This document shows, piece after piece, positions 33,363 to 42,792 of a stretch of 64,000 nucleotides of DNA (position 1 is the stretch's first letter; the number at the start of each line of letters is the position of its first letter). Both the position numbers and the translations under genes were made by a program. Source of the stretch: Cystobacter fuscus (GTDB lineage Bacteria; Myxococcota; Myxococcia; Myxococcales; Myxococcaceae); the NCBI RefSeq assembly GCF_002305875.1, contig NZ_CP022098.1, forward strand, positions 4,588,001 through 4,652,000, written 5' to 3'. The notes beneath the pieces are model-generated. The model saw nothing but the letters and a program-made list of their open reading frames with translations, was not told where the DNA came from and did not search any database.

Positions 33363-36300
33363 GTGACGGATCTTCCTCAAGACGTGAAGCGACACCTGGC
33401 CGAGTCCAAACATCCCCTCGGCGTCAAGGAACTGCTCAAGCTCACCCAGCTTCACCCCGGACAGCAGACCCAACTCAAGCGGACGCTCCGGGACATGGTG
33501 CGCGCGGGCGACCTGCTCAAGGAGGGCAAGCGCTTCCGCCTCCGGGGCGCGCAGCCGCCTTCGTCCGGTGGTGACGGCCCGCAGCCTCCCTTCCGGCGCG
33601 AACGGGACACGAGGCCCCCCGAGGCCTCGCGGGCCGGCCCCCGGGAAGAGCGCGGCGAATCCGGCCCGGGGACGCGAGCCCCGTCCGAGCTCGACTCGCG
33701 CTTCGCTCCCCGGGGCCGCTTCGACAAGGAGCGCCGCCCCGAGCCGCGCGGCCGCTTCGTGCGCGAGGGCCGCGCCGAGCAGCCCCGAGGCCGTTTCGAG
33801 GACCGTGGCGCCGGAGCTCGTGGCCGCTTCGCCCGTCCCGAGCGTCCAGGGGACGGGGGCCGTTCCGCTCCTCCGGGCCGGTTCGCCCGGGATGAGCGCC
33901 GGCCAGCTCCGGCGGGCCGCTTCGACAAGGATCGCCGTCCCCCGGCCGGTGGGCGCTCCTTTGGTGGGGAGCGCTTCGCGTCTCGCGACCGGGGTGGGGG
34001 CGACGGTGGCCGGGAGACCCTCTCCGTCGAAGGCGTGCTCCACGTGCACCGGGATGGCTACGGCTTCGTCCACCCGAGCTCGGGACAGGGGGACAACATC
34101 TTCCTGCCGCCCCAGGAGGCCGCGCGCGCGCTCGACAACGATCGCGTGCTCGTGGAGGCATGGGGCCGTCCCGGACGCATGGAGGGACGCCTCGTGCGCG
34201 TGGTGGGCCGCCTGCGCCAGCTCGTCGTGGGCTCCTACGAGACGCGCGGCCGGCACGGCGCCCAGGTGTTGCCCTCCGACAAGAACCTGCAGATGCAGGG
34301 CCCCATCCGCGTGCCTCCTACCCAGATGGCGCGCGACGGAGACCTGGTGAAGGTGCGGCTGGGCGTCGGCGCCGGCCTGCTGGAGCCGGGCGAGGGCCTC
34401 TATGGCGAGGTCGCTGGCTCTCTCGGCAAGCCCGGGGATCCGAGCGCGGAGGTGCTCTCCATCGCCTACTCGCAGGGCTTCTCCGACGAGTTCCCTCCCG
34501 AGGTCATGGACGAGGCGGACCGCATCCACACCGTCGTCACCGAGGAGGAGGCCCGGGGCGAGGAGCGCCGCGACCTGCGCTCGCTGCCGCTCGTCACCAT
34601 CGACGGAGAGGACGCGCGCGACTTCGACGACGCCGTCTACGCCGAGGATCGGAGCGACGGCTGGCGGCTCGTGGTGGCCATCGCCGACGTGACGCACTAC
34701 GTGCGCGAGGGCACCGCGCTCAACGCCGAGGCCCTGCGCCGCGCCACCTCCGTCTACCTGCCCGACCGCGTGCTGCCCATGCTCCCCGAGCGCCTGAGCA
34801 ACGGCATCTGCTCGCTGCGTCCCGACGAGGACCGGTTGTGCATGGTGGCCGACATGGTGATCGACCGGAAGGGTCTGCTCGTCTCCAGCGAGATGTACCC
34901 GGCCGTCATGCGCAGCCACGCGCGCTGCACCTACAACGAGGTGCAGGACGTGCTCGATGGCAAGGACGTGCCGCACCGCAACGCCTTCAAGCCCCACTTC
35001 GAGCGGCTCCAGGCCCTGGCGCGCACGCTCACCCAGATGCGCAAGGAGCGCGGCGCCATCGACTTCAACCTCTCCGAGCACAAGGTGGTGATGGGCGAGG
35101 ACGGCCTGCCCGCCCGCATGGAGAAGCGCGAGCGCAAGGACAGCCACCGGCTCATCGAGGAGTGCATGCTCGCCGCCAACGAGGCGGTGGCGAAGTTCTT
35201 CGCGGACCGGGAGCTGCCCAGCGTCTACCGCTACCACGGTGAGCCGGACGAGGAGAAGCTCGCCATCTTCGCCCAGATGGCCCAGGCCTACGGCTTCCAG
35301 CTCAACGCCGAGGACATCTCTCCCAAGGCGCTCAACACCTTCATGACGCAGCTGCAGGGCCACCCCGAGGAGCGCGCCCTCAACCAGCTCCTGCTGCGCT
35401 CCATGATGCAGGCCGTCTACACCTCGGGCGATCGGGGCCACTACGGCCTGGCCGCCGAGTACTACCTGCACTTCACCTCGCCCATCCGCCGCTACCCGGA
35501 CCTGCTCGTGCACCGGCTGCTCAAGGCGCACTGGAACCGCAAGGGCCAGAAGCGGCTGGAGGCCCACATCGAGCGCGAGGAGCGCGCGCTGGAGGACATG
35601 GCCGCCCAGAGCTCGGATCGCGAGCGCGCCGCCATGCAGGCCGAGCGCGAAGTGGTCTCCTACTACGCGGCCCTCATGGTGAAGGACCGCGTGGGCGAGG
35701 AGTTCGCCGCCACCGTCGCCGGCATCGCCGAGTTCGGCTTCTTCGTGGAACTCGATGACTTGCACATCGAGGGGCTCGTGCGCGCCGACTCGCTCGGCTT
35801 CGGGACCCGCTTCGACAAGGCGCTGCTCGCCCTGCTGCTGCCGGGAGGCTTCCGCGTGCGCGTGGGTCAGAAGGCCCGCGTGCGGCTGACCGGTGTGAAC
35901 CTGGGACTGCGGCGGATCGACTTCGAGGCCCTCGAGGTGGGCGGCCACACGGTGAAGGCCATGCAGGCCGTGGATCGCCAGGAACACGAAGAGCGGCGTC
36001 GCCAGACGAAGGAGGAGCGCAAGAAGGCGGCCCGTATCGGGCGTGAGCGCGAGCGCCAGGAGAAGTGGGGCAAGCCCCGGGTGGACACCGGTTCCGAGCG
36101 CTCGCTCGCCGAGGCCGAGGAGGCCCAGCGGCGCCAGGCCTCCGATGCCCCCGAGACGATGGAGATTCCCTCGGAGACCATCGACGCCGTGGCCGCGGCG
36201 GCTCCTCCGGAGGTTTCCGCCGAGGTCGTTCCCGTGCCGTCCGCGGGCTTCGAGCGCATCCGTGCCCTCGCGGCCCTGGATCAGCCCTCCGAGCAGCCAG

Positions 36301-36728
36301 CTCCCGAGAAGGTGAAGGCCGTGCCGCCCACGCGGCGCAAGCGGGCCGCCGTCGCGGCCGAGGAGAAGCCGACACGGGCGAAGCAGCCCGCGAAGAAGGT
36401 CGCCGCGAAGAAGCCCACGGCCAAGAAGGCCACGGTGGCCAAGAAGGCTCCCGCGAAGAAGGCCGCCGACAAGAAAGCTCCCGCGAAGAAGGCCCCGGCC
36501 AAGAAGGCCGCGGTGACCAAGAAGGCTCCCGCGAAGAAGGTCACGGCGAAGAAGGCCACGGCGGTCAAGAAGGCCCCCGTGAAGAAGGTCGCCGCCAAGA
36601 AGGCTCCCGCGAAGAAGGCCCCGGCCAGGAAGGCCGCCGCCAAGAAGTCCACGGCGGCGACCAAGGCGCGTCCCGCCAAGGGCGGCGCGAAGAAGACGGC
36701 CGCCTCGCGCCGGGGAAGGAAGTCGTAG
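33363..36728 (+). CDS. rnr: Ribonuclease R with low-complexity extensions at both ends
   Basis: About 1121 residues, versus roughly 800 in E. coli. Residues 1-70 form a winged-helix domain ([21 protein letters not shown]). Residues 110-215 are an Arg/Gly-rich stretch with repeated GRF units. Cold-shock domains follow from about 218. The RNB domain has a complete metal site (Asp414, Asp420, Asp422, Asp423 in [14 protein letters not shown]) and [16 protein letters not shown]. An S1 domain lies near 800-880. Residues about 985-1121 are a histone H1-like tail of AKKAPAKKA repeats. The enzyme degrades structured RNA 3' to 5'. GTG at 33363 is preferred; the ATG at 33285 precedes the terminator hairpin. 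A GTG at 33351 is also possible. Confidence 0.93.
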   Translation: MTDLPQDVKRHLAESKHPLGVKELLKLTQLHPGQQTQLKRTLRDMVRAGDLLKEGKRFRLRGAQPPSSGGDGPQPPFRRERDTRPPEASRAGPREERGESGPGTRAPSELDSRFAPRGRFDKERRPEPRGRFVREGRAEQPRGRFEDRGAGARGRFARPERPGDGGRSAPPGRFARDERRPAPAGRFDKDRRPPAGGRSFGGERFASRDRGGGDGGRETLSVEGVLHVHRDGYGFVHPSSGQGDNIFLPPQEAARALDNDRVLVEAWGRPGRMEGRLVRVVGRLRQLVVGSYETRGRHGAQVLPSDKNLQMQGPIRVPPTQMARDGDLVKVRLGVGAGLLEPGEGLYGEVAGSLGKPGDPSAEVLSIAYSQGFSDEFPPEVMDEADRIHTVVTEEEARGEERRDLRSLPLVTIDGEDARDFDDAVYAEDRSDGWRLVVAIADVTHYVREGTALNAEALRRATSVYLPDRVLPMLPERLSNGICSLRPDEDRLCMVADMVIDRKGLLVSSEMYPAVMRSHARCTYNEVQDVLDGKDVPHRNAFKPHFERLQALARTLTQMRKERGAIDFNLSEHKVVMGEDGLPARMEKRERKDSHRLIEECMLAANEAVAKFFADRELPSVYRYHGEPDEEKLAIFAQMAQAYGFQLNAEDISPKALNTFMTQLQGHPEERALNQLLLRSMMQAVYTSGDRGHYGLAAEYYLHFTSPIRRYPDLLVHRLLKAHWNRKGQKRLEAHIEREERALEDMAAQSSDRERAAMQAEREVVSYYAALMVKDRVGEEFAATVAGIAEFGFFVELDDLHIEGLVRADSLGFGTRFDKALLALLLPGGFRVRVGQKARVRLTGVNLGLRRIDFEALEVGGHTVKAMQAVDRQEHEERRRQTKEERKKAARIGRERERQEKWGKPRVDTGSERSLAEAEEAQRRQASDAPETMEIPSETIDAVAAAAPPEVSAEVVPVPSAGFERIRALAALDQPSEQPAPEKVKAVPPTRRKRAAVAAEEKPTRAKQPAKKVAAKKPTAKKATVAKKAPAKKAADKKAPAKKAPAKKAAVTKKAPAKKVTAKKATAVKKAPVKKVAAKKAPAKKAPARKAAAKKSTAATKARPAKGGAKKTAASRRGRKS

Positions 36729-36756
36729 CGGCGGGCGACGACCCTCTCAGACGGAG

Positions 36757-36800
36757 CCACGCGGGGGGCCCCACCAGCCGTGGTGCTGGGGGGCCCTCGT
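36757..36800 (+). terminator. GC-rich hairpin after rnr
   Basis: GGGCCCCACCAGC and GCTGGGGGGCCC around 36766-36797 form a long stem with one bulged base between rnr and the dbpA start. There is no T-tract, so intrinsic termination is uncertain. Confidence 0.4.
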
Positions 36801-36848
36801 GGTGGCGCTCCGGCGTCGCCTCCTCACCTCTGCCGCTCGAGACCCTCG

Positions 36849-38234
36849 ATGGACTTTTCCGCACTCGCCCTGTCCCCACCGTTGTTGCAGGTTCTCGCGG
36901 AGCTGAAGTTCCAGACCGCCACGCCCATTCAGGCCCAGAGCATTCCGGTGCTCCTCCAGGGCCGCGATCTCGTTGGTCAGGCGAAGACGGGCAGCGGGAA
37001 GACCGCCGCCTTCGCGCTGCCGCTCCTGCAGAAAATCCAGCTCCCACCCCGGCGACTCCAGGCGCTCGTGCTCTGCCCGACGCGGGAGCTCTGTGCCCAG
37101 GTGGCCGGAGAGATCCGCCGCCTCGGCCGGAGGTTGCCCGGCCTCCAGGTGCTCGTGCTCGCGGGGGGCCAGCCCATCCGGCCCCAGATCGACGCGCTCG
37201 AGAAGGGTGCCCATCTCGCGGTGGGCACACCCGGCCGCGTGTTGGATCTCCTCCAACGCGAGGTGCTCGACACCCGCCACCTCGCCACCGTGGTGCTCGA
37301 CGAGGCCGACCGGATGCTCGACATGGGCTTTCGCGAGGACATGGAGCGCATCCTCGGCGCCACCCCGAAGACGCGTCAGACCGTGCTCTTCTCGGCCACG
37401 TTCCCTGACTCCATCGAGGCGATGAGCCGCGCCTTCCAGAAGGAGCCCGCGCGCGTCACCGTCGAGTCGACCGACACGGCTCCCGACATCCAGCAGCTCG
37501 CCTACCTCTGCGCGCCCGAGGAGAAGACCGCCGTGTTGTTGCGGCTGCTCCGGCACTATCAGCCCACGTCCGCCATCGTGTTCTGCAACCTCAAGGCGAC
37601 GGTGGTCGAGGTGACCCGCGCGCTGAACGAGGCCGGGGTGAGCGCGGATGGTCTCCAGGGTGACCTGGAGCAGTTCGAGCGAGACCGCGTCATGGCGAAG
37701 TTCCGCAACCACAGCACCCGGGTGCTCGTCGCCACGGACGTGGCGGGCCGGGGCATCGACGTCGAGGCGCTCGACGCCGTCTTCAACTTCGATCTGCCCT
37801 CACAGCCCGAGCCCTATGTCCACCGCATCGGCCGCACGGGACGCGCGGGACGCCAGGGCCTCGCCATTGCGCTCGTCACCCCGAAGGATGACCGCAAGGT
37901 CGAGGAGATCGAGCACGCCACCAAGTCCAAGCTGGAGCATGCGCGCGTGGACTCACTGCCCCCCGAGGACCCGGCGGGCAAGGGCTCCCTGGGCTCCGCC
38001 TGGGAGACGCTGTGCATCTCCGCCGGGCGCAAGGACAAGATGCGGCCAGGTGACATCCTCGGAGCCCTGACCGGTGAGGCCGGTGGGCTCAAGGCCACGG
38101 ACATCGGGAAGATCGAGATCCAGGATCGGCTGTCGTACGTCGCCGTGGCCAGGAGCGTCGCGCGCGTGGCACTCCAGAGCCTGAGCCAGGGCCGCATCAA
38201 GGGGCGCAAGCACCACATTGAGCGGTTGCGCTGA
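36849..38234 (+). CDS. dbpA: ATP-dependent RNA helicase DbpA
   Basis: A 461-residue DEAD-box helicase that acts on 23S rRNA in large-subunit assembly. Motifs in order are the Q motif (FQTATPIQAQSIP), Walker A AKTGSGKT at 45-52, PTRELCAQV, TPGRVLD, DEAD (LDEADRMLDMGF), SAT, TDVAGRGID and HRIGRTGRAGR. The last 75 residues (SAGRKDKMRPGDILGALTGEAG to the C-terminal KGRKHHIERL) match the DbpA RNA-binding RRM that recognises hairpin 92, which separates it from general RhlE-type helicases. Length agrees with E. coli DbpA (457). The ATG at 36849 was chosen because the domain starts at MDFSAL. It follows rnr by 120 bp. Confidence 0.93.
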   Translation: MDFSALALSPPLLQVLAELKFQTATPIQAQSIPVLLQGRDLVGQAKTGSGKTAAFALPLLQKIQLPPRRLQALVLCPTRELCAQVAGEIRRLGRRLPGLQVLVLAGGQPIRPQIDALEKGAHLAVGTPGRVLDLLQREVLDTRHLATVVLDEADRMLDMGFREDMERILGATPKTRQTVLFSATFPDSIEAMSRAFQKEPARVTVESTDTAPDIQQLAYLCAPEEKTAVLLRLLRHYQPTSAIVFCNLKATVVEVTRALNEAGVSADGLQGDLEQFERDRVMAKFRNHSTRVLVATDVAGRGIDVEALDAVFNFDLPSQPEPYVHRIGRTGRAGRQGLAIALVTPKDDRKVEEIEHATKSKLEHARVDSLPPEDPAGKGSLGSAWETLCISAGRKDKMRPGDILGALTGEAGGLKATDIGKIEIQDRLSYVAVARSVARVALQSLSQGRIKGRKHHIERLR

Positions 38235-38244
38235 CTCCGTGCCT

Positions 38245-38283
38245 CCCTGTCACCGCCGGGAACGAGTCCGAGCGGTGACAGGG
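38245..38283. terminator. Bidirectional terminator between dbpA and mutS2
   Basis: CCCTGTCACCGC (38245-38256) and GCGGTGACAGGG (38272-38283) are perfect 12-bp inverted copies, with one further flanking T-A pair, in the 63-bp gap between two convergent genes. The loop can fold further. No long T-tract is present on either strand. Confidence 0.7.
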
Positions 38284-38297
38284 AAGGGGAGGGCACT

Positions 38298-40709
38298 TCA
38301 CGCCCTCAATGCCACCACCGTCACGCCGTCACCGCCCTCGTGGTTCTCTCCGGGGCGGAACATGCGGATGTACGGCGAGGCCGCCAGGTAGTCCCGGATG
38401 GCCTGCCGCAGCGCCCCCGTGCCATGCCCGTGGATGATGATCGCCGCTTCCTCTCCACTGCGCATGCCCCGGTCCAGGAAGGACTCCAGCTCGCCCAGCG
38501 CGTCCTCGGCCCGCATGCCACGCACGTCGCAGCGGTAGTTCGTCGACGGCACCGCCTCGGGCGCCGCCGCCTTGGCGCGCTGCAACTGCTGCGCCTGCTT
38601 GTTGCGCTCGGGGAACTTCGACTCCTTGGGTTTGCCCGCGCGCGTCCCCGACAGCTCCGACACCGGTACGCGCATCTTCATGATGCCCGCCGCCACCAGC
38701 GCCTGATCTCCGTGCAGCTCCAGGATCTCCACGTCCTTGTTCAGCCCCGAGTGCCGTGCCCACGCGCCCACGCGCAAGTCCGCCGGCCCCGGCGCCTCCA
38801 CCTGGAACAGCTCCGCCCGCGCCGCCTTCGCCCGCTGGTTGGCCTCCTCCATGCGCTGCAACAACTGCGCGCGCGCCTCGCTCGCCGCCTTCTCGTTGGA
38901 CTGTGCCCGGAGCACCTTGAGCAGCTCCTGCACCTCCGCCGCCGCCTGCTCGCTCGCCGCCGCCACTTCCTCGTTGAAGCGCATCAGCCGTGCCTTGCGC
39001 TCGCGCTCGAACTGCACCTTCTGCTCCTCGAGCTCCTTGCGCAGCCGCTCGCTCTCCTCCGCCGCCACCTTGGCCCGCTCCAGCTCGTCCTGTAGCCGGC
39101 GCCGCTCCTCCTCCGCCGCCGTCAGCGCCTTGGCCAGCGCGCCACCCGCGTTCATCGACAAGTCGCGCGCCCGCTCGCAGATGTGCGCCGGCAGTCCCAT
39201 GCGCGCGGCCACCTCGATCGCCGAGGACGCACCCGCCGCGCCCAGTTGCAGCTTGTACGTGGGCGCCATGCGCTTGGAATCGAAGCCCACGCGCGCGTTG
39301 AGGAAGCGCGGATCCAGGTGCGCGAGCGCCTTGAGTTCCTCCAGGTGCGTCGTCACCAGCACCACCGCCCCCTTGCCGAGCAGCTCCTCCAGCACGGCGA
39401 TGGCGATGGCCGCTCCCTCGCGTGGATCCGTGTCCGCGGCGATCTCGTCGATGAGCACCAGCGAGTTCTTCGCCACCGCGAGGGTGATGTCCCGCAGGCG
39501 CGCCACGTGCGCGCTGAACGTGGACAGGCCCTGCGACAGATCCTGCGCGTCGCCCACCGTGGAGTGCACCGTGTGGTACAGCGGCATCCGCGAGCCCTCG
39601 CCCGCGGGGATGGGCAGACCCGCGCGCAGCATCAACGCGCACAGGCCCACCGCCGTCAGCGTCACCGTCTTGCCGCCCGCGTTGGGGCCGGACACCACCA
39701 GCGCCCGCGCCTGGCCCTTCATCTCCACGTCGTTGGGCACCACCTCGGTGTCACGCAGCACCAGCCGTGGATGCCGCAGCCGCACCAGCGACAGGTCCTC
39801 CACTCCCTGGAACTCCGGCGTGTAGGCGCGCAGGTCTCCGGCCAGCACCGCTGCTGCCTCCGCCTCGTCCAGCTCCGCCACCGCCTCGAGCCCCTCGAGC
39901 GCCTTGGCCGCCTCGCGCCCGAGCTGGTTCGTCAGCTCCTGGAGGATGCGCCGCTCCTCCTCCGCCACCAGCGACTGGGCGATGGCCAGGTCGTTGCCCA
40001 GGCCCACCAGTCCCTCGGGTTCGACGAACAGCGTCTGTCCCGTCTGGCTCGCGTTGTGGACGATGCCCGGCACCTCGCCCCGGTAGTTGGAGACGACGGG
40101 CACCACGTACCGGCCATTGCGGATGGTGTAGTAGTTCTCGCGCAGCTTGGGCAGGAAGCCCTCGTCGTGGAGCATCTCCTCGAGCTGCCCCTTGATGCGC
40201 CGGTGCAGGCCCCGCACCCGGTCGCGCGCCTCGCGCAGCTCCGGACTCGCCCGGTCGGAAATCTCCCCGTCCGCCTCGAAACTCCGGTCGATGCGCACCG
40301 CGAGCGGCTCGAGCAGCGGCAGCCGCCGCGAGATGGCCGCCAGCCGGGGCACCACGTGTTGCCGCTCCTCCAGCGCCTCGCGCGTGCGCACGAAGGCGAA
40401 CAGCAGTTGCGCCGCGGCGATGAGCTGCCGGGGCTCGAGCAGGCCGTTCTTCGACGCCAGCTCCAGCGCCCCCCGCAGGTCCGTCACCCCGCCGAGCGGC
40501 AGGGAGAACTGCTCATGGGCCAACCGCCGCGTCTCGGCAACGAGGGCCAGGGCCTCGGCGACCTCTTCCTCCGTCCCGAGGAACGGCCGGGCGAGCGCGC
40601 GCTCCCTCCCAGGTTCGGTCCGACAGCGGTGGGCCAGCGCACGAAGCACTTCCGCGTAGCCAAGGTCCTCTAATGTTCTCTGAGCGATCTGCACGGTCAT
40701 GGGTTTCAT
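38298..40709 (-). CDS. mutS2: Endonuclease MutS2
   Basis: An 803-residue ATPase of the MutS2 family, involved in suppressing recombination and, in some bacteria, rescuing collided ribosomes. The core/lever region occupies the first 320 residues, with RENYYTIRNGRYVVPV and a clamp-like insertion. The ATPase has Walker A GPNAGGKT at 341-348, STFSAHV, and Walker B LVLIDEIAADTDP. A long coiled-coil spans about 510-660. A C-terminal Smr domain starts near 725 (CDVRGMRAEDAL, IIHGHGTGALR). The mismatch-recognition domain of MutS is absent, as expected. Start options are ATG 40709 and ATG 40700; neither has a clear ribosome-binding site. Confidence 0.95.
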   Translation of the reverse strand: MKPMTVQIAQRTLEDLGYAEVLRALAHRCRTEPGRERALARPFLGTEEEVAEALALVAETRRLAHEQFSLPLGGVTDLRGALELASKNGLLEPRQLIAAAQLLFAFVRTREALEERQHVVPRLAAISRRLPLLEPLAVRIDRSFEADGEISDRASPELREARDRVRGLHRRIKGQLEEMLHDEGFLPKLRENYYTIRNGRYVVPVVSNYRGEVPGIVHNASQTGQTLFVEPEGLVGLGNDLAIAQSLVAEEERRILQELTNQLGREAAKALEGLEAVAELDEAEAAAVLAGDLRAYTPEFQGVEDLSLVRLRHPRLVLRDTEVVPNDVEMKGQARALVVSGPNAGGKTVTLTAVGLCALMLRAGLPIPAGEGSRMPLYHTVHSTVGDAQDLSQGLSTFSAHVARLRDITLAVAKNSLVLIDEIAADTDPREGAAIAIAVLEELLGKGAVVLVTTHLEELKALAHLDPRFLNARVGFDSKRMAPTYKLQLGAAGASSAIEVAARMGLPAHICERARDLSMNAGGALAKALTAAEEERRRLQDELERAKVAAEESERLRKELEEQKVQFERERKARLMRFNEEVAAASEQAAAEVQELLKVLRAQSNEKAASEARAQLLQRMEEANQRAKAARAELFQVEAPGPADLRVGAWARHSGLNKDVEILELHGDQALVAAGIMKMRVPVSELSGTRAGKPKESKFPERNKQAQQLQRAKAAAPEAVPSTNYRCDVRGMRAEDALGELESFLDRGMRSGEEAAIIIHGHGTGALRQAIRDYLAASPYIRMFRPGENHEGGDGVTVVALRA

Positions 40710-40777
40710 GCGCGGCCGGGCGGCCGTCAAGAGGAAGTGCGGTTGGACTGCGCGTGCCGCTCTGCTATCAGCCAGCC

Positions 40778-41476
40778 ATGCTCTGGCTCCTGGTAGCGGG
40801 CGCCCTCGCGGCCGCCACGGACGTCCCCGTCTCAGGGGACCTGACACCCGCCCTCACCCAGGAGGCCGCCGGCGACACCGAGGGGGCGCTCGCGGCCGTC
40901 CAGGAGATCATCCAGTTCTGGCCCACCGAGGCCCTTCCCCGCCTGGAGGCCGCTCGCATGAGGCTCAAGCTGGGAGGGGACCTGGAGCTGGTGGAGAAGG
41001 ACCTGGAGGTGGCCTCCGCTGCGGCGCCCAACAACCCCCGGCTGCACTTCCTGCGCGGGCTGCTGTGGGAGGAGCGCGGCCAGTTGTCCCGGGCGGCGAG
41101 TGCCTACGAGCGCTCCGTCTTCCTGCGCTCCTCGTACGACGACGCCCGCTTCCGGCTCGGCGGCGTCTGGGCCTCCCTCGGCGACTGGCTCAAGGCGGAG
41201 ATGCACTACCGGCTGCTCGCCCGCGCCCGCCCGGAGTGGATCCAGGTCCGTCTCCAGCTCATCCACGTCATCGAGCAGCAGGGCCGGCTGGAGGACGCCG
41301 AGAAGGAGTGGCGTCAGTTGCACGCTGAACAGCCAGGCAACGTGCTCGTCGTCGAACAGTTCGCCCGGTTCTACGAGCGCACGGGCCGCCCTCGCCAGGC
41401 GGCCCAGCTCCGGGAGAAACTGGGGCCCGCCTCACCTCCCAAGAAAATGCGTCCGCTGCGCCCGTCGCGTCGCTAG
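40778..41476 (+). CDS. Secreted/periplasmic TPR protein
   Basis: A 232-residue protein with a short signal peptide (MLWLLVAGALAAATDVPVSG). The mature part consists of tetratricopeptide-like helices: ALAAVQEIIQFWPTEALPRLEAARM, LHFLRGLLWEERGQLSRAASAYERSV, and the later repeat ending in PGNVLVVEQFARFYERTGRPRQAAQL. No catalytic motif is visible, so a scaffolding role is likely. The C-terminus is basic (KKMRPLRPSRR). It diverges from mutS2 with a 68-bp gap and is followed after 27 bp by the cyclase gene, with which it may be co-transcribed. Confidence 0.75.
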   Translation: MLWLLVAGALAAATDVPVSGDLTPALTQEAAGDTEGALAAVQEIIQFWPTEALPRLEAARMRLKLGGDLELVEKDLEVASAAAPNNPRLHFLRGLLWEERGQLSRAASAYERSVFLRSSYDDARFRLGGVWASLGDWLKAEMHYRLLARARPEWIQVRLQLIHVIEQQGRLEDAEKEWRQLHAEQPGNVLVVEQFARFYERTGRPRQAAQLREKLGPASPPKKMRPLRPSRR

Positions 41477-41503
41477 GAGGACAGGGCGCGCTTCCGCGAT
41501 TGC

Positions 41504-42778
41504 GTGGATCGTGTCACTGCATACACTGCGCCCGCCTTGAAGACCGCCAACCTCGCCATCGTGTTCACCGACATCCAGGGCTTCTCCGAGCGAACCAGCC
41601 GGCAGACGCTCGAGGAGAACGAGCGTCTGCTCCGGGTACACAGCGAGCTGCTCGTGCCCCTGTTCAAGGCGTTTGGCGGGCGCATCCTCAAGTCCATTGG
41701 GGATGCGTTCATGGTCACCTTCGTGTCCCCCACCCAGGCCGTCCTGAGCGGCATGGCCATCCAGGACCGGCTCTGGCAGTACAACCAGACGGCCTCGGAG
41801 GCCGAGCGGCTCGACGTGCGCGTGGCCATCAACGTGGGCGAGGTGCGGCTGGAGGAGCAGGACGTCTTCGGCGAGCCCGTCAACATCGCCGCCCGCGTGG
41901 AGTCCATCACCGAGGCGGGCGAGGTCTTCTTCACCGAGGCCGTCTACCTCGCGATGAACAAGGCCGAGGTGCCCTCGCGCGAGGTGGGCCTCTTCGAGCT
42001 CAAGGGCATCCCCAGCAAGATTCGCGTCTTTCGCGTCCCCCGAGGGCCGTACCGCATGGGCGCCCCCGCGCAGGATGCGCCGCCCGAGCCCTCGCCGGAG
42101 CGCCCCCCATTCGGCAACCTGGCCCTCTCGCGTGTCCCCGAGTCGATGCTGTCGGTCCCGGACCTCGCCGCCACCGCGGCCCAGGTGGGCGAGCGAATCG
42201 TCCAGCGCACCCGCACGGCCTTCCTCGCCGTGAAGACCCACCGACAGCAGCGCTGGCCCCCGTCGCCTCGGGCGCTGAAGGTGGGCGGCGCGATGGCCCT
42301 GGTGTTGCTCGTCGTGGGCGGCTTCTTCCTCCTGCACGACTCGCCCGTCGAGGCCGCCATCAAGGCCGCCGGCAACAAGGAGTTGCCGGCCGCCGAGCGG
42401 GCCGAGTGGGGGAAAAAGGCCCGTGGGCTCATCACCGAGGACAAGGAGCTCCCCGCGGGCGAACGGTCGTGGCTGCTCGGACGGCTCGAGGAGGCGCTGC
42501 AGCGGCCCGCGATCGCGGTGGTGCAGTACCGCTCCGCGGTGAAGGCCGGCGAGGAGCGGGCTGGCGAGCAGCTCATCGAGATGCTCGAGAACCCGGACTG
42601 TCAGCTGCGCGTCAAGGTCGCTGATACGTTGGGAGAGCTCCGGTTGACGTCCGCCCGCGAGGGGCTGGAGACGCTCGCGAAGAAGGGCGGGGCCGGAGAG
42701 AAGAAGTCGAGCCTGTTCGATGCCGGGTGCAATTCGCGCGAGGCCGCGGAACGGGCGCTGGCGCAGCTCGGCCGCTGA
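41504..42778 (+). CDS. Class III adenylate/guanylate cyclase, membrane-anchored
   Basis: A 424-residue protein with an N-terminal cyclase domain (15-180). All catalytic positions are present: metal-binding Asp23 (FTDIQGFS) and Asp67 (SIGDAF), base-selecting Lys63 and Asp120, transition-state Asn127 and Arg131 (PVNIAARVESI). The Lys/Asp pair predicts ATP as substrate, giving cAMP. A proline-rich linker leads to one transmembrane helix at about 258-277 and a C-terminal domain of about 145 residues with helical HEAT-like character, predicted outside the cytoplasm. The order cyclase-membrane-sensor is the reverse of the common sensor-membrane-cyclase layout. The start is a GTG at 41504. A cyclic-nucleotide-binding transporter is encoded 7 kb downstream. 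Confidence 0.87.
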   Translation: MDRVTAYTAPALKTANLAIVFTDIQGFSERTSRQTLEENERLLRVHSELLVPLFKAFGGRILKSIGDAFMVTFVSPTQAVLSGMAIQDRLWQYNQTASEAERLDVRVAINVGEVRLEEQDVFGEPVNIAARVESITEAGEVFFTEAVYLAMNKAEVPSREVGLFELKGIPSKIRVFRVPRGPYRMGAPAQDAPPEPSPERPPFGNLALSRVPESMLSVPDLAATAAQVGERIVQRTRTAFLAVKTHRQQRWPPSPRALKVGGAMALVLLVVGGFFLLHDSPVEAAIKAAGNKELPAAERAEWGKKARGLITEDKELPAGERSWLLGRLEEALQRPAIAVVQYRSAVKAGEERAGEQLIEMLENPDCQLRVKVADTLGELRLTSAREGLETLAKKGGAGEKKSSLFDAGCNSREAAERALAQLGR

Positions 42779-42792
42779 AGAGGGAGCACGAG

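Noticed and set aside
36390-36725. Repetitive DNA that could suggest a CRISPR or satellite array
   Set aside because: The repeats are in-frame codons of the AKKAP-rich tail of RNase R, irregular in length and without spacers.
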